Part shown: piece by piece, positions 1-6,792 of the stretch
Layout of the letters: every line of letters begins with the position of its first letter
Position numbering within the stretch: position 1 is the first letter of the stretch
Source: Candidatus Rokuibacteriota bacterium
GTDB taxonomy: Bacteria; Methylomirabilota; Methylomirabilia; Rokubacteriales; CSP1-6
NCBI GenBank assembly: GCA_003221595.1
Contig: QHSM01000486.1
Coordinates: 1 to 10,587, forward strand
DNA: 10,587 bases
Reading direction: 5' to 3'
The notes under the pieces: generated by a model
Databases searched by the model: none
The model's input: the letters and a program-made list of their open reading frames with translations, nothing else
Told to the model about the DNA's origin: nothing
Translations under genes and position numbers: made by a program

Positions 1-1056
1 TTCCTGTGGAGCTTCACCGACTCGCGGATGGCCGAGACCTGGTCCGAGCCCGCGATCGGCAAGGTGAAGATCGGCTCGACCGACACGTTCGTCATGTTCG
101 TGGGCGGCGGGTACGACACCAACCAGAACAACAACACCGGCAAGGCGTTCTTCGCCATCAACCTCGAGACCGGCGCGCCGGTCTGGACGTACGACAACGC
201 CTCCCCCGGTGACGGTACGTACATGAACTTCAGCCTCGCCGCGAATCCGACGGCGGTCGACCTGGACAACAACGGGTACGTCGACCACGTCTACATCGGC
301 GACGTGGGCGGGCAGCTCTGGAAGTTCGAGGTCTCGGACACGTCGACCTCCAACTGGAAGGGCAAGCGTCTCTTCGCCGCAGCCTCGGGCCAGACGAACC
401 CGCCGCCGGCCGGCGAGTACTACCCGGCTCAGGGGTTCTACGCCGCTCCGACGCTCGCCTTCGACAGCGGCCACCACGTGTGGGTCTTCATCGGCTCCGG
501 CGACCGGAACCACCCGAACAGCACGGCAAGCAACCGCTTCTACGGCATCAAGGACACCGCCAACGTTCCCTGGACGACCGGGGCCGCGGTGACGGAGAGC
601 ATGCTCGCCGATGTCTCGAACGCGACCGGGTCCAACACGACGGATACGGACGGCTGGTTCTTTGCGCTGGCCGCCAACGAAAAGGCGTTCGCGGCGGGGA
701 ACGTGTTCAACAGCACCGTGCTCTTCTCGGGCTTCACGCCGGCTACCACTGTGACGTGCGACAGCGGCGGCGGAACCGCCCAGCTCTACGCCGTCCAGAT
801 GACGACGGGCTACGGGGCCATGAACTTCAGCACCGGCCAGGCCCTCGGGACGACCGACCACACTGCGGCGAAATCGACGACGATCGGCTCGGGCATCGCC
901 TCGATGCCGGTCGTCATCGTGAATCCCCCGGCCGGCTCGGGGTCGGCCACGGCCTCGGCGATCACGGCCACGACGAACCAGCAGCTCCCGAACACCCCGG
1001 TCCCGGCGCCAGGCTTCCTGAAGCAGGTTCGCTCCTGGCGTGAGCAGATCCGATGA
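1..1056 (+). CDS. pilY1: PilY1-like type IV pilus assembly/adhesion protein, C-terminal part (5' end outside window)
   Basis: The reading frame is open from base 1 and gives the last 351 residues of a larger protein; complete PilY1 proteins usually exceed 1000 residues. The fragment reads as the C-terminal beta-propeller. It contains GGGYDTNQNNN (about residues 35-45), then FFAINLETGAPVW, a strand and turn typical of these blades. An EF-hand-like calcium loop DLDNNGYVD lies at residues 87-95 and is followed by YIGDVGGQLWKFE, the usual 'D.D.NG..D..Y.GD..G.LW.F' signature of PilY1. The extreme C-terminus carries RSWREQ, a SWRE tail common in this family. In known systems PilY1 sits at the cell surface or pilus tip, works with minor pilins, and uses Ca2+ to control extension and retraction. 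The frame ends in TGA within ATGA, overlapping the next gene, so the two are probably translationally coupled. Family assignment is firm; the specific pilus system is not visible. Confidence 0.88.
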   Translation, partial: FLWSFTDSRMAETWSEPAIGKVKIGSTDTFVMFVGGGYDTNQNNNTGKAFFAINLETGAPVWTYDNASPGDGTYMNFSLAANPTAVDLDNNGYVDHVYIGDVGGQLWKFEVSDTSTSNWKGKRLFAAASGQTNPPPAGEYYPAQGFYAAPTLAFDSGHHVWVFIGSGDRNHPNSTASNRFYGIKDTANVPWTTGAAVTESMLADVSNATGSNTTDTDGWFFALAANEKAFAAGNVFNSTVLFSGFTPATTVTCDSGGGTAQLYAVQMTTGYGAMNFSTGQALGTTDHTAAKSTTIGSGIASMPVVIVNPPAGSGSATASAITATTNQQLPNTPVPAPGFLKQVRSWREQIR

Positions 1057-1760
1057 GAGCACCGCTCGTCGCGCTGGCGCTCGGCGTGCTTCTGGTGGGC
1101 GTCGCCCACAGGCAGGACAGGGCGGCTGACCAGAAGCGCGCCGATGCGGCAGCCAAGCAGAACGCGCGCGGCGCCGCCCTCTTGAAGGAAGGCAAGGCCG
1201 ACGAGGCGATCGTCGAGCTGGAGCAGGCCGTCGAGGCGGCGCCGGCGTCGGTCCTGTTCCAGTCGAACCTGGCCTACGCCTACGACCGTCAGGGGCGGGT
1301 CGATGACGCCGTCACCGCCTATCGCAAGGTGATCGAGCTCGATCCGAAGAACAGCGTCGCGCGCAACAACCTGGCGAACCTCTACAGCAAGAAGGGGCAG
1401 TACGACGACGCGGTCCGCGAGTTCGAGGACCTTCTCCAGCTCGATCCCGCGAACGCGACCGCCCGGGCGAATCTGGAGAGCGTGACGCGCAACAAGGGGA
1501 TCGACCGCCAGCGCCAGGACCAGATCGGCGCCGCGCTCAAGGCGGCCGAGGCCAGCCCGAAGGATCCGCGCCCGGCCTACGACGCCGCCCGCGCCTACGC
1601 GCGCCTCGGCGACTCCGACAACGCCTTCGCCTGGCTCGAGCGGGCGCTCAACCTCGGCTACGACCGGCTGGACTACCTGAGCGCGGACCCCGATCTGGCG
1701 AGCCTGCGAAAGGATCCGCGGTTCACGAAGCTCCTGGACGAGCGGCGCGCGCAGCGCTAG
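1053..1760 (+). CDS. Tetratricopeptide-repeat (TPR) protein, probably exported or membrane-anchored
   Basis: This is a 235-residue protein whose ATG lies inside the stop region of the PilY1-like gene (ATGA overlap), indicating one operon. Residues 4-17 are a short hydrophobic stretch (PLVALALGVLLVGV) that could be a signal peptide or anchor, although no clean signal-peptidase site or lipobox Cys is seen. Three consecutive TPR units are visible at about residues 35-65, 68-101 and 102-135, with the usual A..Y/A..LDP pattern (AYRKVIELDPKN, EFEDLLQLDPAN). A fourth helical hairpin follows at about 172-203 (AYARLGDSDNAFAWLERAL). The tail DPDLASLRKDPRF is common in C-termini of TPR proteins. TPR folds mediate protein-protein contacts. 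Given the coupling, an accessory role in PilY1 or pilus assembly (PilF-like in concept) is an inference; its sequence does not identify it as PilF. Confidence 0.85.
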   Translation: MRAPLVALALGVLLVGVAHRQDRAADQKRADAAAKQNARGAALLKEGKADEAIVELEQAVEAAPASVLFQSNLAYAYDRQGRVDDAVTAYRKVIELDPKNSVARNNLANLYSKKGQYDDAVREFEDLLQLDPANATARANLESVTRNKGIDRQRQDQIGAALKAAEASPKDPRPAYDAARAYARLGDSDNAFAWLERALNLGYDRLDYLSADPDLASLRKDPRFTKLLDERRAQR

Positions 1761-1764
1761 CGCT
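1753..1764. repeat. 12-bp perfect palindrome holding both convergent stop codons
   Basis: AGCGCTAGCGCT is its own reverse complement. The central CTAG supplies the TAG stop of the plus-strand TPR gene (1758-1760) and the TAG stop of the minus-strand DUF4124 gene (1757-1759). No T-run follows on either side, so it is not a standard intrinsic terminator. There is no intergenic space between the two genes. Confidence 0.6.
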
Positions 1765-2650
1765 TCGCCGGAAACGCGCTCGCCATGTGCCGCGCGGCTG
1801 TGTCCATCGCCGCGCGCATCGCGTCGAGCAAGCCCTTACGCTGGGTGGCCGCGAACCAGCGCCCGGCGTCCGACTCGCCGAACTCCACGTACGTCCCCAG
1901 CTCCTCGCTCGTCAGCGCGCGATAGGTGTAGAGCCAGCGCACCAGGGCCGCTCGCGTCAGCGGGTCCTGCTGTGACCGCAGCTTGCGCTCCACGGCGTCG
2001 ATTTCGCGCCCGGTGGGTCGCTGCGCGGGCGTCAGCACGGGCTCCAGCGAACGGCTGACCGCCTGGGACGCGATGATGGCCATCTCGATCTGCAGATCGG
2101 CGCTTCGCATCACGGCCTCGTGCCGCAGGACCAGCGCGACGCGAGCGGGGGGCGGAATATCGCTCTGAAGGCCCATGGCGAAGCGCTCGAGGTCCTGCCG
2201 CGCCCCGGGCTCGCTGGCGGCAAGCTCCAGGGCGGCGATCCTCCTGAATAGCGGCGACCGGAGCTTGTCCATCACGACGTCCATTCGCTGCGTGTCGAAG
2301 TTCGATCGGAAGGCGCTTCGGACCGCGGAGTAGAGGACGTCCGGCCGGAACGCGTCGGTGAGGATCCTGATCACGCGCGACTTGTCCTCAGGCCGTACCG
2401 GAGTCTGCCGCGCGTCGTACTGCGCGCGGATCTGCGCCGGGATCGTCTCGAGCGCTTTCTTGGTCCCGGAGATCTCGAGCGCCTCGGCGATGAGGGCGTC
2501 GCGCTCCTTGTCGCCCGGCCGGACCTGCGGCGGCTGGTCCGAGTACACGACGACGCCCTGATCGTTGACCCACCGGTAGGTCTTGGCCTCGGCGAGCGCG
2601 CCCGTCGTCAGCACGCCCAGTCCGACCAGCAATGGAATCGCCCGGATCAT
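1757..2650 (-). CDS. Secreted/periplasmic DUF4124-domain protein with DUF2059-like C-terminal region
   Basis: From the chosen start this is a 297-residue protein of unknown function. An in-frame ATG 21 bp upstream (2671) would add seven residues, but AAGGAGG at 2663-2657 sits six bases before the ATG at 2650. That start also gives a clean signal peptide: MIRAIPLLVGLGVLTTGALA, with cleavage near ALA-EA or AEA-K. Immediately after it comes YRWVNDQGVVVYSDQPP (residues 25-41), the signature of DUF4124, a short domain at the N-terminus of many proteobacterial envelope proteins. The remainder is helical. Residues 238-290 (RWLYTYRALTSEELGTYVEF, then GRWF and GLLDAM) resemble the repeated-helix end of DUF2059 proteins. 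It lies 22 bp downstream of the DUF1028 gene on the same strand and likely shares its transcript. Its stop overlaps the stop of the TPR gene. No catalytic motif is seen. Confidence 0.8.
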   Translation of the reverse strand: MIRAIPLLVGLGVLTTGALAEAKTYRWVNDQGVVVYSDQPPQVRPGDKERDALIAEALEISGTKKALETIPAQIRAQYDARQTPVRPEDKSRVIRILTDAFRPDVLYSAVRSAFRSNFDTQRMDVVMDKLRSPLFRRIAALELAASEPGARQDLERFAMGLQSDIPPPARVALVLRHEAVMRSADLQIEMAIIASQAVSRSLEPVLTPAQRPTGREIDAVERKLRSQQDPLTRAALVRWLYTYRALTSEELGTYVEFGESDAGRWFAATQRKGLLDAMRAAMDTAARHMASAFPAKR

Positions 2651-2656
2651 GGCGAC

Positions 2657-2663
2657 CCTCCTT
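2657..2663 (-). promoter_or_regulatory. Strong ribosome-binding site deciding the DUF4124 start
   Basis: On the minus strand AAGGAGG precedes the ATG at 2650 by six bases. This favours that start over the in-frame ATG at 2671, which lies upstream of the ribosome-binding site. Confidence 0.7.
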
Positions 2664-2672
2664 CTCGACATG

Positions 2673-3374
2673 TCAGTGCTTCACCCGACCAAAGAGCCGG
2701 ACCGCCGCCGCGCCGTATTCCGCTTCGATCTGCTTCGTGTGAGCGACGACGACTTCCCAGACGCGTCTCAGCTCGGCGACCGGCTCGGCGTGGTCGTCGA
2801 CGCGGAGGTTGTGGTACATGCGCGGCTCGCGGGGGGCCGCCACCAGGAGCGCCGCCGACTGCTTGCCGCGCTTGTCCCCACCCGCCTTCTGCCCGGCCTC
2901 GAGGGCCAGCAGCAGCCGCTCCGAGAAATCACGCTGCTCGATGTCGTGCTCGCGAAACGCGCGGGACATCGCGGCGATGACGTCCGGGCCCGCCAGCATG
3001 TTGCCGGCCACCGTGAACACGTCGCCCTGCTCGTGACCGCACCACGGCACACAGCTGGCGCCGGTATGACAAAACGCGCGCTCGGCGTCCAGACCGTGAA
3101 CCTGTCGGATCTCGCGCTCGCCGTCCTTCTCGAGCAGCGCGCTCAGGGCGACGTCGACCGGAACCCCCTGGGTCATCAGCGCCAGGCCCTGACGCCCGAG
3201 CTCGGTGTTCACGCGCGCCTGCGTGGCGATCGCTCCGCGGACCGAGACCCACGGCACGAGGCTTCCCACGTTGGGCCGCGCCGTCGCGACGGCGACCCCG
3301 AACGCGCCACTCTCCCGGTCTCGCGCCGTGATCGAAAAAGTGTGGAGATCTATCACCTTTTCAAGTTGTATCAC
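2673..3374 (-). CDS. DUF1028 family protein (putative Ntn-hydrolase-like fold, COG3342 type)
   Basis: A 233-residue protein matching DUF1028 along its length. The N-terminus has HTFSITARDRESGAFGVAVA (residues 11-30), matching the family start 'TFSI.A.D..tG..GVAV'. Further landmarks are AIATQARVN (about 48-56), GNMLAG (124-129), GGDKRGKQSAALLV (165-178) and LRVDDHAEPVAELRR (190-204). Structural genomics places this family in the Ntn-hydrolase superfamily, but the reaction is not established, so substrate and pathway are unknown. No signal peptide is present, so it is probably cytoplasmic. The start is uncertain. The GTG at 3374 has no visible Shine-Dalgarno. A second GTG at 3356 gives MIDLHTFSI, closer to the usual family N-terminus, and also lacks a spaced Shine-Dalgarno. 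It is the first gene of a minus-strand pair with the DUF4124 gene. Confidence 0.85.
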   Translation of the reverse strand: MIQLEKVIDLHTFSITARDRESGAFGVAVATARPNVGSLVPWVSVRGAIATQARVNTELGRQGLALMTQGVPVDVALSALLEKDGEREIRQVHGLDAERAFCHTGASCVPWCGHEQGDVFTVAGNMLAGPDVIAAMSRAFREHDIEQRDFSERLLLALEAGQKAGGDKRGKQSAALLVAAPREPRMYHNLRVDDHAEPVAELRRVWEVVVAHTKQIEAEYGAAAVRLFGRVKH

Positions 3375-3492
3375 GCGCCGGCCGTGAATTCGGCCGATTA
3401 CCTGTCAGTTTGCGCCGCGCCGGCCGCGCTTCGGGCCCCACGCGTCGTGGCGAGCGGCGCGACGACCTCTACGGCGCGGGCCTCCGCGTTTC

Positions 3493-3522
3493 TTGGGGCG
3501 GGCAGCGCCGACTACCTATGAT
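3493..3522 (+). promoter_or_regulatory. Candidate sigma70-type promoter for the TPM-domain gene run
   Basis: TTGGGG at 3493-3498 and TATGAT at 3517-3522 are separated by 18 bp. The -10 element matches TATAAT at five of six positions; the -35 matches only its TTG. It stands out because the surrounding divergent region (3375-3573) is otherwise very G+C-rich. Transcription would begin near 3529, giving a leader of about 45 nt with AAGGAG at 3561-3566, seven bases before the ATG at 3574. The rest of 3375-3573 holds no gene I can support. Confidence 0.45.
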
Positions 3523-3573
3523 GCTTAGAGGGGTCCTCGCCGCCCCCCACATTCGTCGTGAAGGAGAAGAGAG

Positions 3574-4299
3574 ATGCGGGTACTGCTCGCTCTGCTGCTG
3601 ATCGCCGGACCGCTCGTCTCGTCGGGCTGGGCGCAGGTGTCCTTTCCAACCCGTCCGCCCTCCGGCGGCATCATCGTCAGCGACGAGATCGGGCTGATCA
3701 GAGTCGAGCAGCGCCAGGAGATCGAGCGCATCGGCACCGCGCTGTTCAAGGAGACCGGGTTCCCCGTGGCCGTCGTGACCATCAAGGCCCTCGCGGCCCA
3801 GCGGGCCAGCGGCTACCCGATCGAGCGGTACGCCTCCGAGATGCTGGCCTCGTGGAAGCTGGAGCCGGTCCATCGCAGCCACGGCATGCTGCTCCTCGTG
3901 TCCGAGGAAGACCGCCTGGCGCGCATCCAGCTCGGGCCGGCGTGGGGCAACGCGCACGACGGTCGCGCGGTCGAGGTCATGGACTCGCTGATCCTTCCCG
4001 CGTTCCGGCGCGGAGACCTCTCCCAGGGGATCCTGGACGGCGTGCGCGGCTTCGACGCCATGGCGCGCGGGTTGGCGCTGCCGTCGCCGCCGCGCCCCTG
4101 GTGGCTGATCCCGGCGGCCGCGGCCGGCGGGCTGCTCCTCGTCGCCGGGATCGTCTCGCTCGGTCGGAGTGGACGTAAGAGCTGGGCGTGGGCCATCACC
4201 GGCCTCGTCGGCGCGATTGTTCTGTCGCGCGCCATCGCCTATGCCCGCGGCGGCGGCAGCTCCAGCACCGACGACAGCGGCGTCACCGGCAAGTGGTGA
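3574..4299 (+). CDS. TPM-domain (YgcG-like) membrane-anchored periplasmic protein
   Basis: A 241-residue protein with a good ribosome-binding site (AAGGAG, 7-nt spacing). Residues 1-20 form a signal peptide (LLALLLIAG, then SSGWA-Q). Residues 31-166 fit the TPM domain (Pfam TPM_phosphatase, as in YgcG): an opening GIIVSDEIGLI, helix EQRQEIERIGTALFKETG, strand FPVAVVTI, then RSHGMLLLVS with LARIQLGPAW after it, and a closing FRRGDLSQGILDGVRGFD. Two hydrophobic segments follow at about 176-196 and 203-220. The last residues are a glycine/serine tail, GGGSSSTDDSG ending in TGKW, a worn version of the Gly-rich tail ending in SGSW or similar in YgcG relatives. Topology would be a periplasmic domain held by the C-terminal helices. 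TPM proteins have been linked to photosystem repair in plants and weak phosphatase activity; the bacterial role is unresolved. It leads a plus-strand run of five genes. Confidence 0.83.
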   Translation: MRVLLALLLIAGPLVSSGWAQVSFPTRPPSGGIIVSDEIGLIRVEQRQEIERIGTALFKETGFPVAVVTIKALAAQRASGYPIERYASEMLASWKLEPVHRSHGMLLLVSEEDRLARIQLGPAWGNAHDGRAVEVMDSLILPAFRRGDLSQGILDGVRGFDAMARGLALPSPPRPWWLIPAAAAGGLLLVAGIVSLGRSGRKSWAWAITGLVGAIVLSRAIAYARGGGSSSTDDSGVTGKW

Positions 4300-4313
4300 C
4301 GGCCCCGGGGGCC

Positions 4314-4342
4314 TTGACGCAGGCGGGCTTTGGGCTGATCCT
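4314..4342 (+). promoter_or_regulatory. Candidate internal promoter giving a leaderless or near-leaderless LVIVD transcript
   Basis: TTGACG at 4314-4319 matches the -35 consensus at five of six positions. A 17-bp spacer leads to GATCCT at 4337-4342, a weak -10 (three of six). Initiation about seven bases later would fall at or next to the ATG at 4351, which has no Shine-Dalgarno. Just upstream, GGCCC/GGGCC (4301-4305 and 4309-4313) can form a small stem after the TPM gene's stop, but without a T-run. The weak -10 keeps confidence low. Confidence 0.3.
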
Positions 4343-4350
4343 CGGGCGCG

Positions 4351-5580
4351 ATGACCGCCATCGCGTCACGCAACATCAAGTTCGTGAGCCATTCGGACCA
4401 GGGCGGCCGCAGCGACGGCGTTCAGGTCCTCGTGCACCGCGGCTATGCCTACATCGGCCAGACCTTCAGCAACGGCTTCACGATCCTGGACGTGCGCGAC
4501 GCGCTCCACCCGAAATTCGTCGACTTCATCGCCTGCCCGCCTAACACCCGCACCGTTCACCTTCAGGTCCATGACGACGTTCTGCTGGCGACGAACATGC
4601 CGAGCGTCTGGACCATGCAGGAATTCCAGAACCAGCAGGACTATTTCGGGGCGTCACCGGCCGACAAGCTGACGGGGCGGGCGGGGAGCTTCACCGCCGG
4701 GATTCGCACGTTCGACATCTCCCACGGCGACCGGCCGCGCGAGATCGGATTTCTGCCGGTCGAGGGCATCGGGCCCCACCGCATCTGGTACACGGGCGGG
4801 CGCTATGCGTACGCCTCCATCCACTTTGCCGAGTTCACCGATCACATCTTCGCGGTGGTCGACGTCGCCGACCCGCGCAAGCCCGAGGTCGTCGGTCGCT
4901 GGTGGATCCCGGGCATGTGGCGAGCCGGGGCCGAGACACCGACGTGGCGCAGTGGCCGGCGCTACGCGCTCCATCATGCGCTGGTGGCCGGCACGCTCGC
5001 CTACGGCGCCTGGCGCGACGGCGGCCTCACCGTGCTCGACGTGGCCGATCCAACGAAGCCCCGGCTGCTCGCCCATCGAAACTGGGATCCCCCGTTCGGC
5101 GGCGGCACGCATTCTCCGCTCCCGCTGCCGGATCGCAACCTGCTCGTCGTCGCCGACGAAGCCACGAGCCCGAATTGCACTCAGGGCCTGCGCTACGTGT
5201 GGGTCTTCGACGTTCGCGAGCCCGGCAATCCCGTCAGCATCTCCACGTGTCCGACGCCCTCGGAGACGGACTACTGCGCCAAGGGCGGCAACTTCGGTCC
5301 GCACAACCTTCACGAGAACCGCCCGGGCTCGTTTCAGAGCTCGCGCCTGGTGTTCGCCACTTACTACAACGCCGGCGTTCGCGTCTTCGACATCGCGAAT
5401 CCGTTCCAGCCGCGCGAGGTCGCCTATTACGTGCCCGCCAATCCCGAGCGCATGATCGATCCGCGGCCGGGCCGACCGCAGGTGATCCAGTCGGCCGACT
5501 GCTACGTCGACCCCAATGGGCTCATGTACCTGACCGACTCCAACGCGGGCCTCAACATCCTGCAGTTCGAGGGCTCCTGA
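4351..5580 (+). CDS. LVIVD-repeat beta-propeller protein
   Basis: A 409-residue protein built from repeated blades of the LVIVD type (Pfam LVIVD, COG5276-like). Blade ends follow one pattern, 'hhDV.dP..P': ILDVRDALHP (45-54), TFDISHGDRP (120-129), VVDVADPRKP (169-178), VLDVADPTKP (228-237), VFDVREPGNP (285-294) and VFDIANPFQP (345-354), with a closing LNILQF at 401-406. Histidines recur before the inner strands: VHLQVHDD, GPHRIWY, YALHHALV, GGTHSPLP and GPHNLHEN. The start is fixed by an in-frame TGA at 4336-4338 with no other start codon between, so there is no signal peptide. The protein would be cytoplasmic unless exported another way. It lies 51 bp after the TPM gene and 25 bp before the binding-protein gene. 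LVIVD proteins lack an assigned reaction; a metal site in the central pore is only inference from the histidines. Confidence 0.82.
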   Translation: MTAIASRNIKFVSHSDQGGRSDGVQVLVHRGYAYIGQTFSNGFTILDVRDALHPKFVDFIACPPNTRTVHLQVHDDVLLATNMPSVWTMQEFQNQQDYFGASPADKLTGRAGSFTAGIRTFDISHGDRPREIGFLPVEGIGPHRIWYTGGRYAYASIHFAEFTDHIFAVVDVADPRKPEVVGRWWIPGMWRAGAETPTWRSGRRYALHHALVAGTLAYGAWRDGGLTVLDVADPTKPRLLAHRNWDPPFGGGTHSPLPLPDRNLLVVADEATSPNCTQGLRYVWVFDVREPGNPVSISTCPTPSETDYCAKGGNFGPHNLHENRPGSFQSSRLVFATYYNAGVRVFDIANPFQPREVAYYVPANPERMIDPRPGRPQVIQSADCYVDPNGLMYLTDSNAGLNILQFEGS

Positions 5581-5605
5581 GCCCCTCGGCCCCGGGAGGA
5601 CAGCG

Positions 5606-6775
5606 ATGCGACGGCCCCGAATCCTGATTGCCCTCGGCGTGCTCCTGGTCGCGGCGGCGACCGCGTCGCTGGGGTCGGCCCAGAACGTGGTGAAGCTCGC
5701 GATCGTCGCCGAGATCACCGGCGGCGGCGCGCCCTCGGGCAACATGTGGCGCGATGGCGTGATCCTGGCGGTGGAGGAGATCAACAAGAAGGGCGGGGTG
5801 CAGGGCCGGCGCCTCGAGTCCTTCGTGATGGACACCCAGACCGATCCGCCCACCTCCGTCGCCGTCATCCGGCGCGCGATCAACGAACGCCCGTTCGCCA
5901 TCCTCGGGACGGTGTATAGCTCCAGCACGGTGGCCAACATGGAGATCGCCCGGGAGGCCGGCATCCCGCAGATCAGCGGCTCCGAATCGGTGCTGGTCGT
6001 CCAGAAGGGCAATCCCAACATCTTCCTGACCTCCTTCAGCCAGCAGGTCGGGTTCGCCAAGCTCGTCCGCTGGCTCGTGGAAGATCTCAAGGCGAGCAAG
6101 ATCGCGCTGATCTACGTCAACAACGCCTTCGGCCGGGGCGGCCGCGAGATGTTCCTGAAGTTCCTCAAGGAGCGGGGCAAGTCGGTCGTGGTCGACATTT
6201 CCACAGAGCCCCAGCAAGCCGACTTCACCGCAGAATTGACCCAGGTGCGCGCCTCCGGAGCCACGCACCTCATGATCTACAGCCACGAGGAGGAGAACGC
6301 GCGCATCATGATCCAGATGCGCAAGCTCGGGCTCAACGTCGAGCCGGTCGGGGACAACCTCTGCGCGCAGAGCACGATCGACGCCGGCGGCGACGCCATG
6401 AACGGCGCCCGCTGTCATGTGCCGATGACGGCGCTCTCTCCGGTGCCGAGCATGCTGGACATGGGTCGGCGGTTTCAGGAGCGGTTCGGGCGAGTCCCCG
6501 ACCACAACGGCTTCAAGGGCTACATCGGCGTTCACCTCGTGAAGGCCGCGGTCGATCGGGTCGGCGCGTTCGACCAGGCCAAGATGCGCGACTGCCTGCA
6601 CAACAACTTCTTCACGGCGGCCGACGAGCCTGGACTGCTGATGGACACGTACGTGGACGAAAAGGGTGATGCCGACCGGGGCAGCTTCATCGTCGAGGTG
6701 AAGAACAAGAAGTCCGAGGTGGCGAAGGTCCTGCCATTGCTGGCCGGACCCTATACGAAGCGGACCTGTCGCTAG
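5606..6775 (+). CDS. ABC-type branched-chain amino acid (LivJ-like) periplasmic substrate-binding protein
   Basis: A 389-residue periplasmic binding protein of the Peripla_BP_6 (LivJ/LivK-type) family. GGGAGGA at 5594-5600 lies five bases before the ATG. Residues 1-25 are a signal peptide (RRPR, then LIALGVLLVAAATA, cleavage near GSA-Q). The mature start VVKLAIVAEITGGGAPSGNMWRDGVILAVEEINKKGGVQGR shows the family's N-lobe: first strand, ligand loop, then helix 'A.EEIN..GGV.G', written here as one domain spanning about residues 28-68. Further landmarks are VIRRAINERPFAILGTVYSS (87-106), the ligand-loop serines in YSSSTVA, LIYVNNAFGRG (168-178) and ADFTAELTQVRASGATHLMI (205-224). The length is normal for the family. 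No permease or ATPase gene is adjacent, so it is an orphan here; the ligand cannot be read from sequence. It is flanked by two beta-propeller genes, 25 and 17 bp away. Confidence 0.9.
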   Translation: MRRPRILIALGVLLVAAATASLGSAQNVVKLAIVAEITGGGAPSGNMWRDGVILAVEEINKKGGVQGRRLESFVMDTQTDPPTSVAVIRRAINERPFAILGTVYSSSTVANMEIAREAGIPQISGSESVLVVQKGNPNIFLTSFSQQVGFAKLVRWLVEDLKASKIALIYVNNAFGRGGREMFLKFLKERGKSVVVDISTEPQQADFTAELTQVRASGATHLMIYSHEEENARIMIQMRKLGLNVEPVGDNLCAQSTIDAGGDAMNGARCHVPMTALSPVPSMLDMGRRFQERFGRVPDHNGFKGYIGVHLVKAAVDRVGAFDQAKMRDCLHNNFFTAADEPGLLMDTYVDEKGDADRGSFIVEVKNKKSEVAKVLPLLAGPYTKRTCR

Positions 6776-6792
6776 ATCCGAAGGAGGCGCTC

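Noticed and set aside
1740..1780. Possible bidirectional intrinsic terminator at the 12-bp palindrome
   Set aside because: No T-rich tract follows on either strand, and the palindrome lies within both coding sequences.
2583..3521. A 312-codon plus-strand open frame opposite the DUF1028 gene
   Set aside because: It starts at TTG inside the DUF4124 gene's signal-peptide region, has no motif, and runs antisense to a clear DUF1028 protein.
4654..6601. Long minus-strand open frames (481 and 349 codons) opposite the LVIVD and binding-protein genes
   Set aside because: They show low-complexity, R/A/G-rich translations with no motifs. The plus-strand frames carry clear family signatures and Shine-Dalgarno sites.
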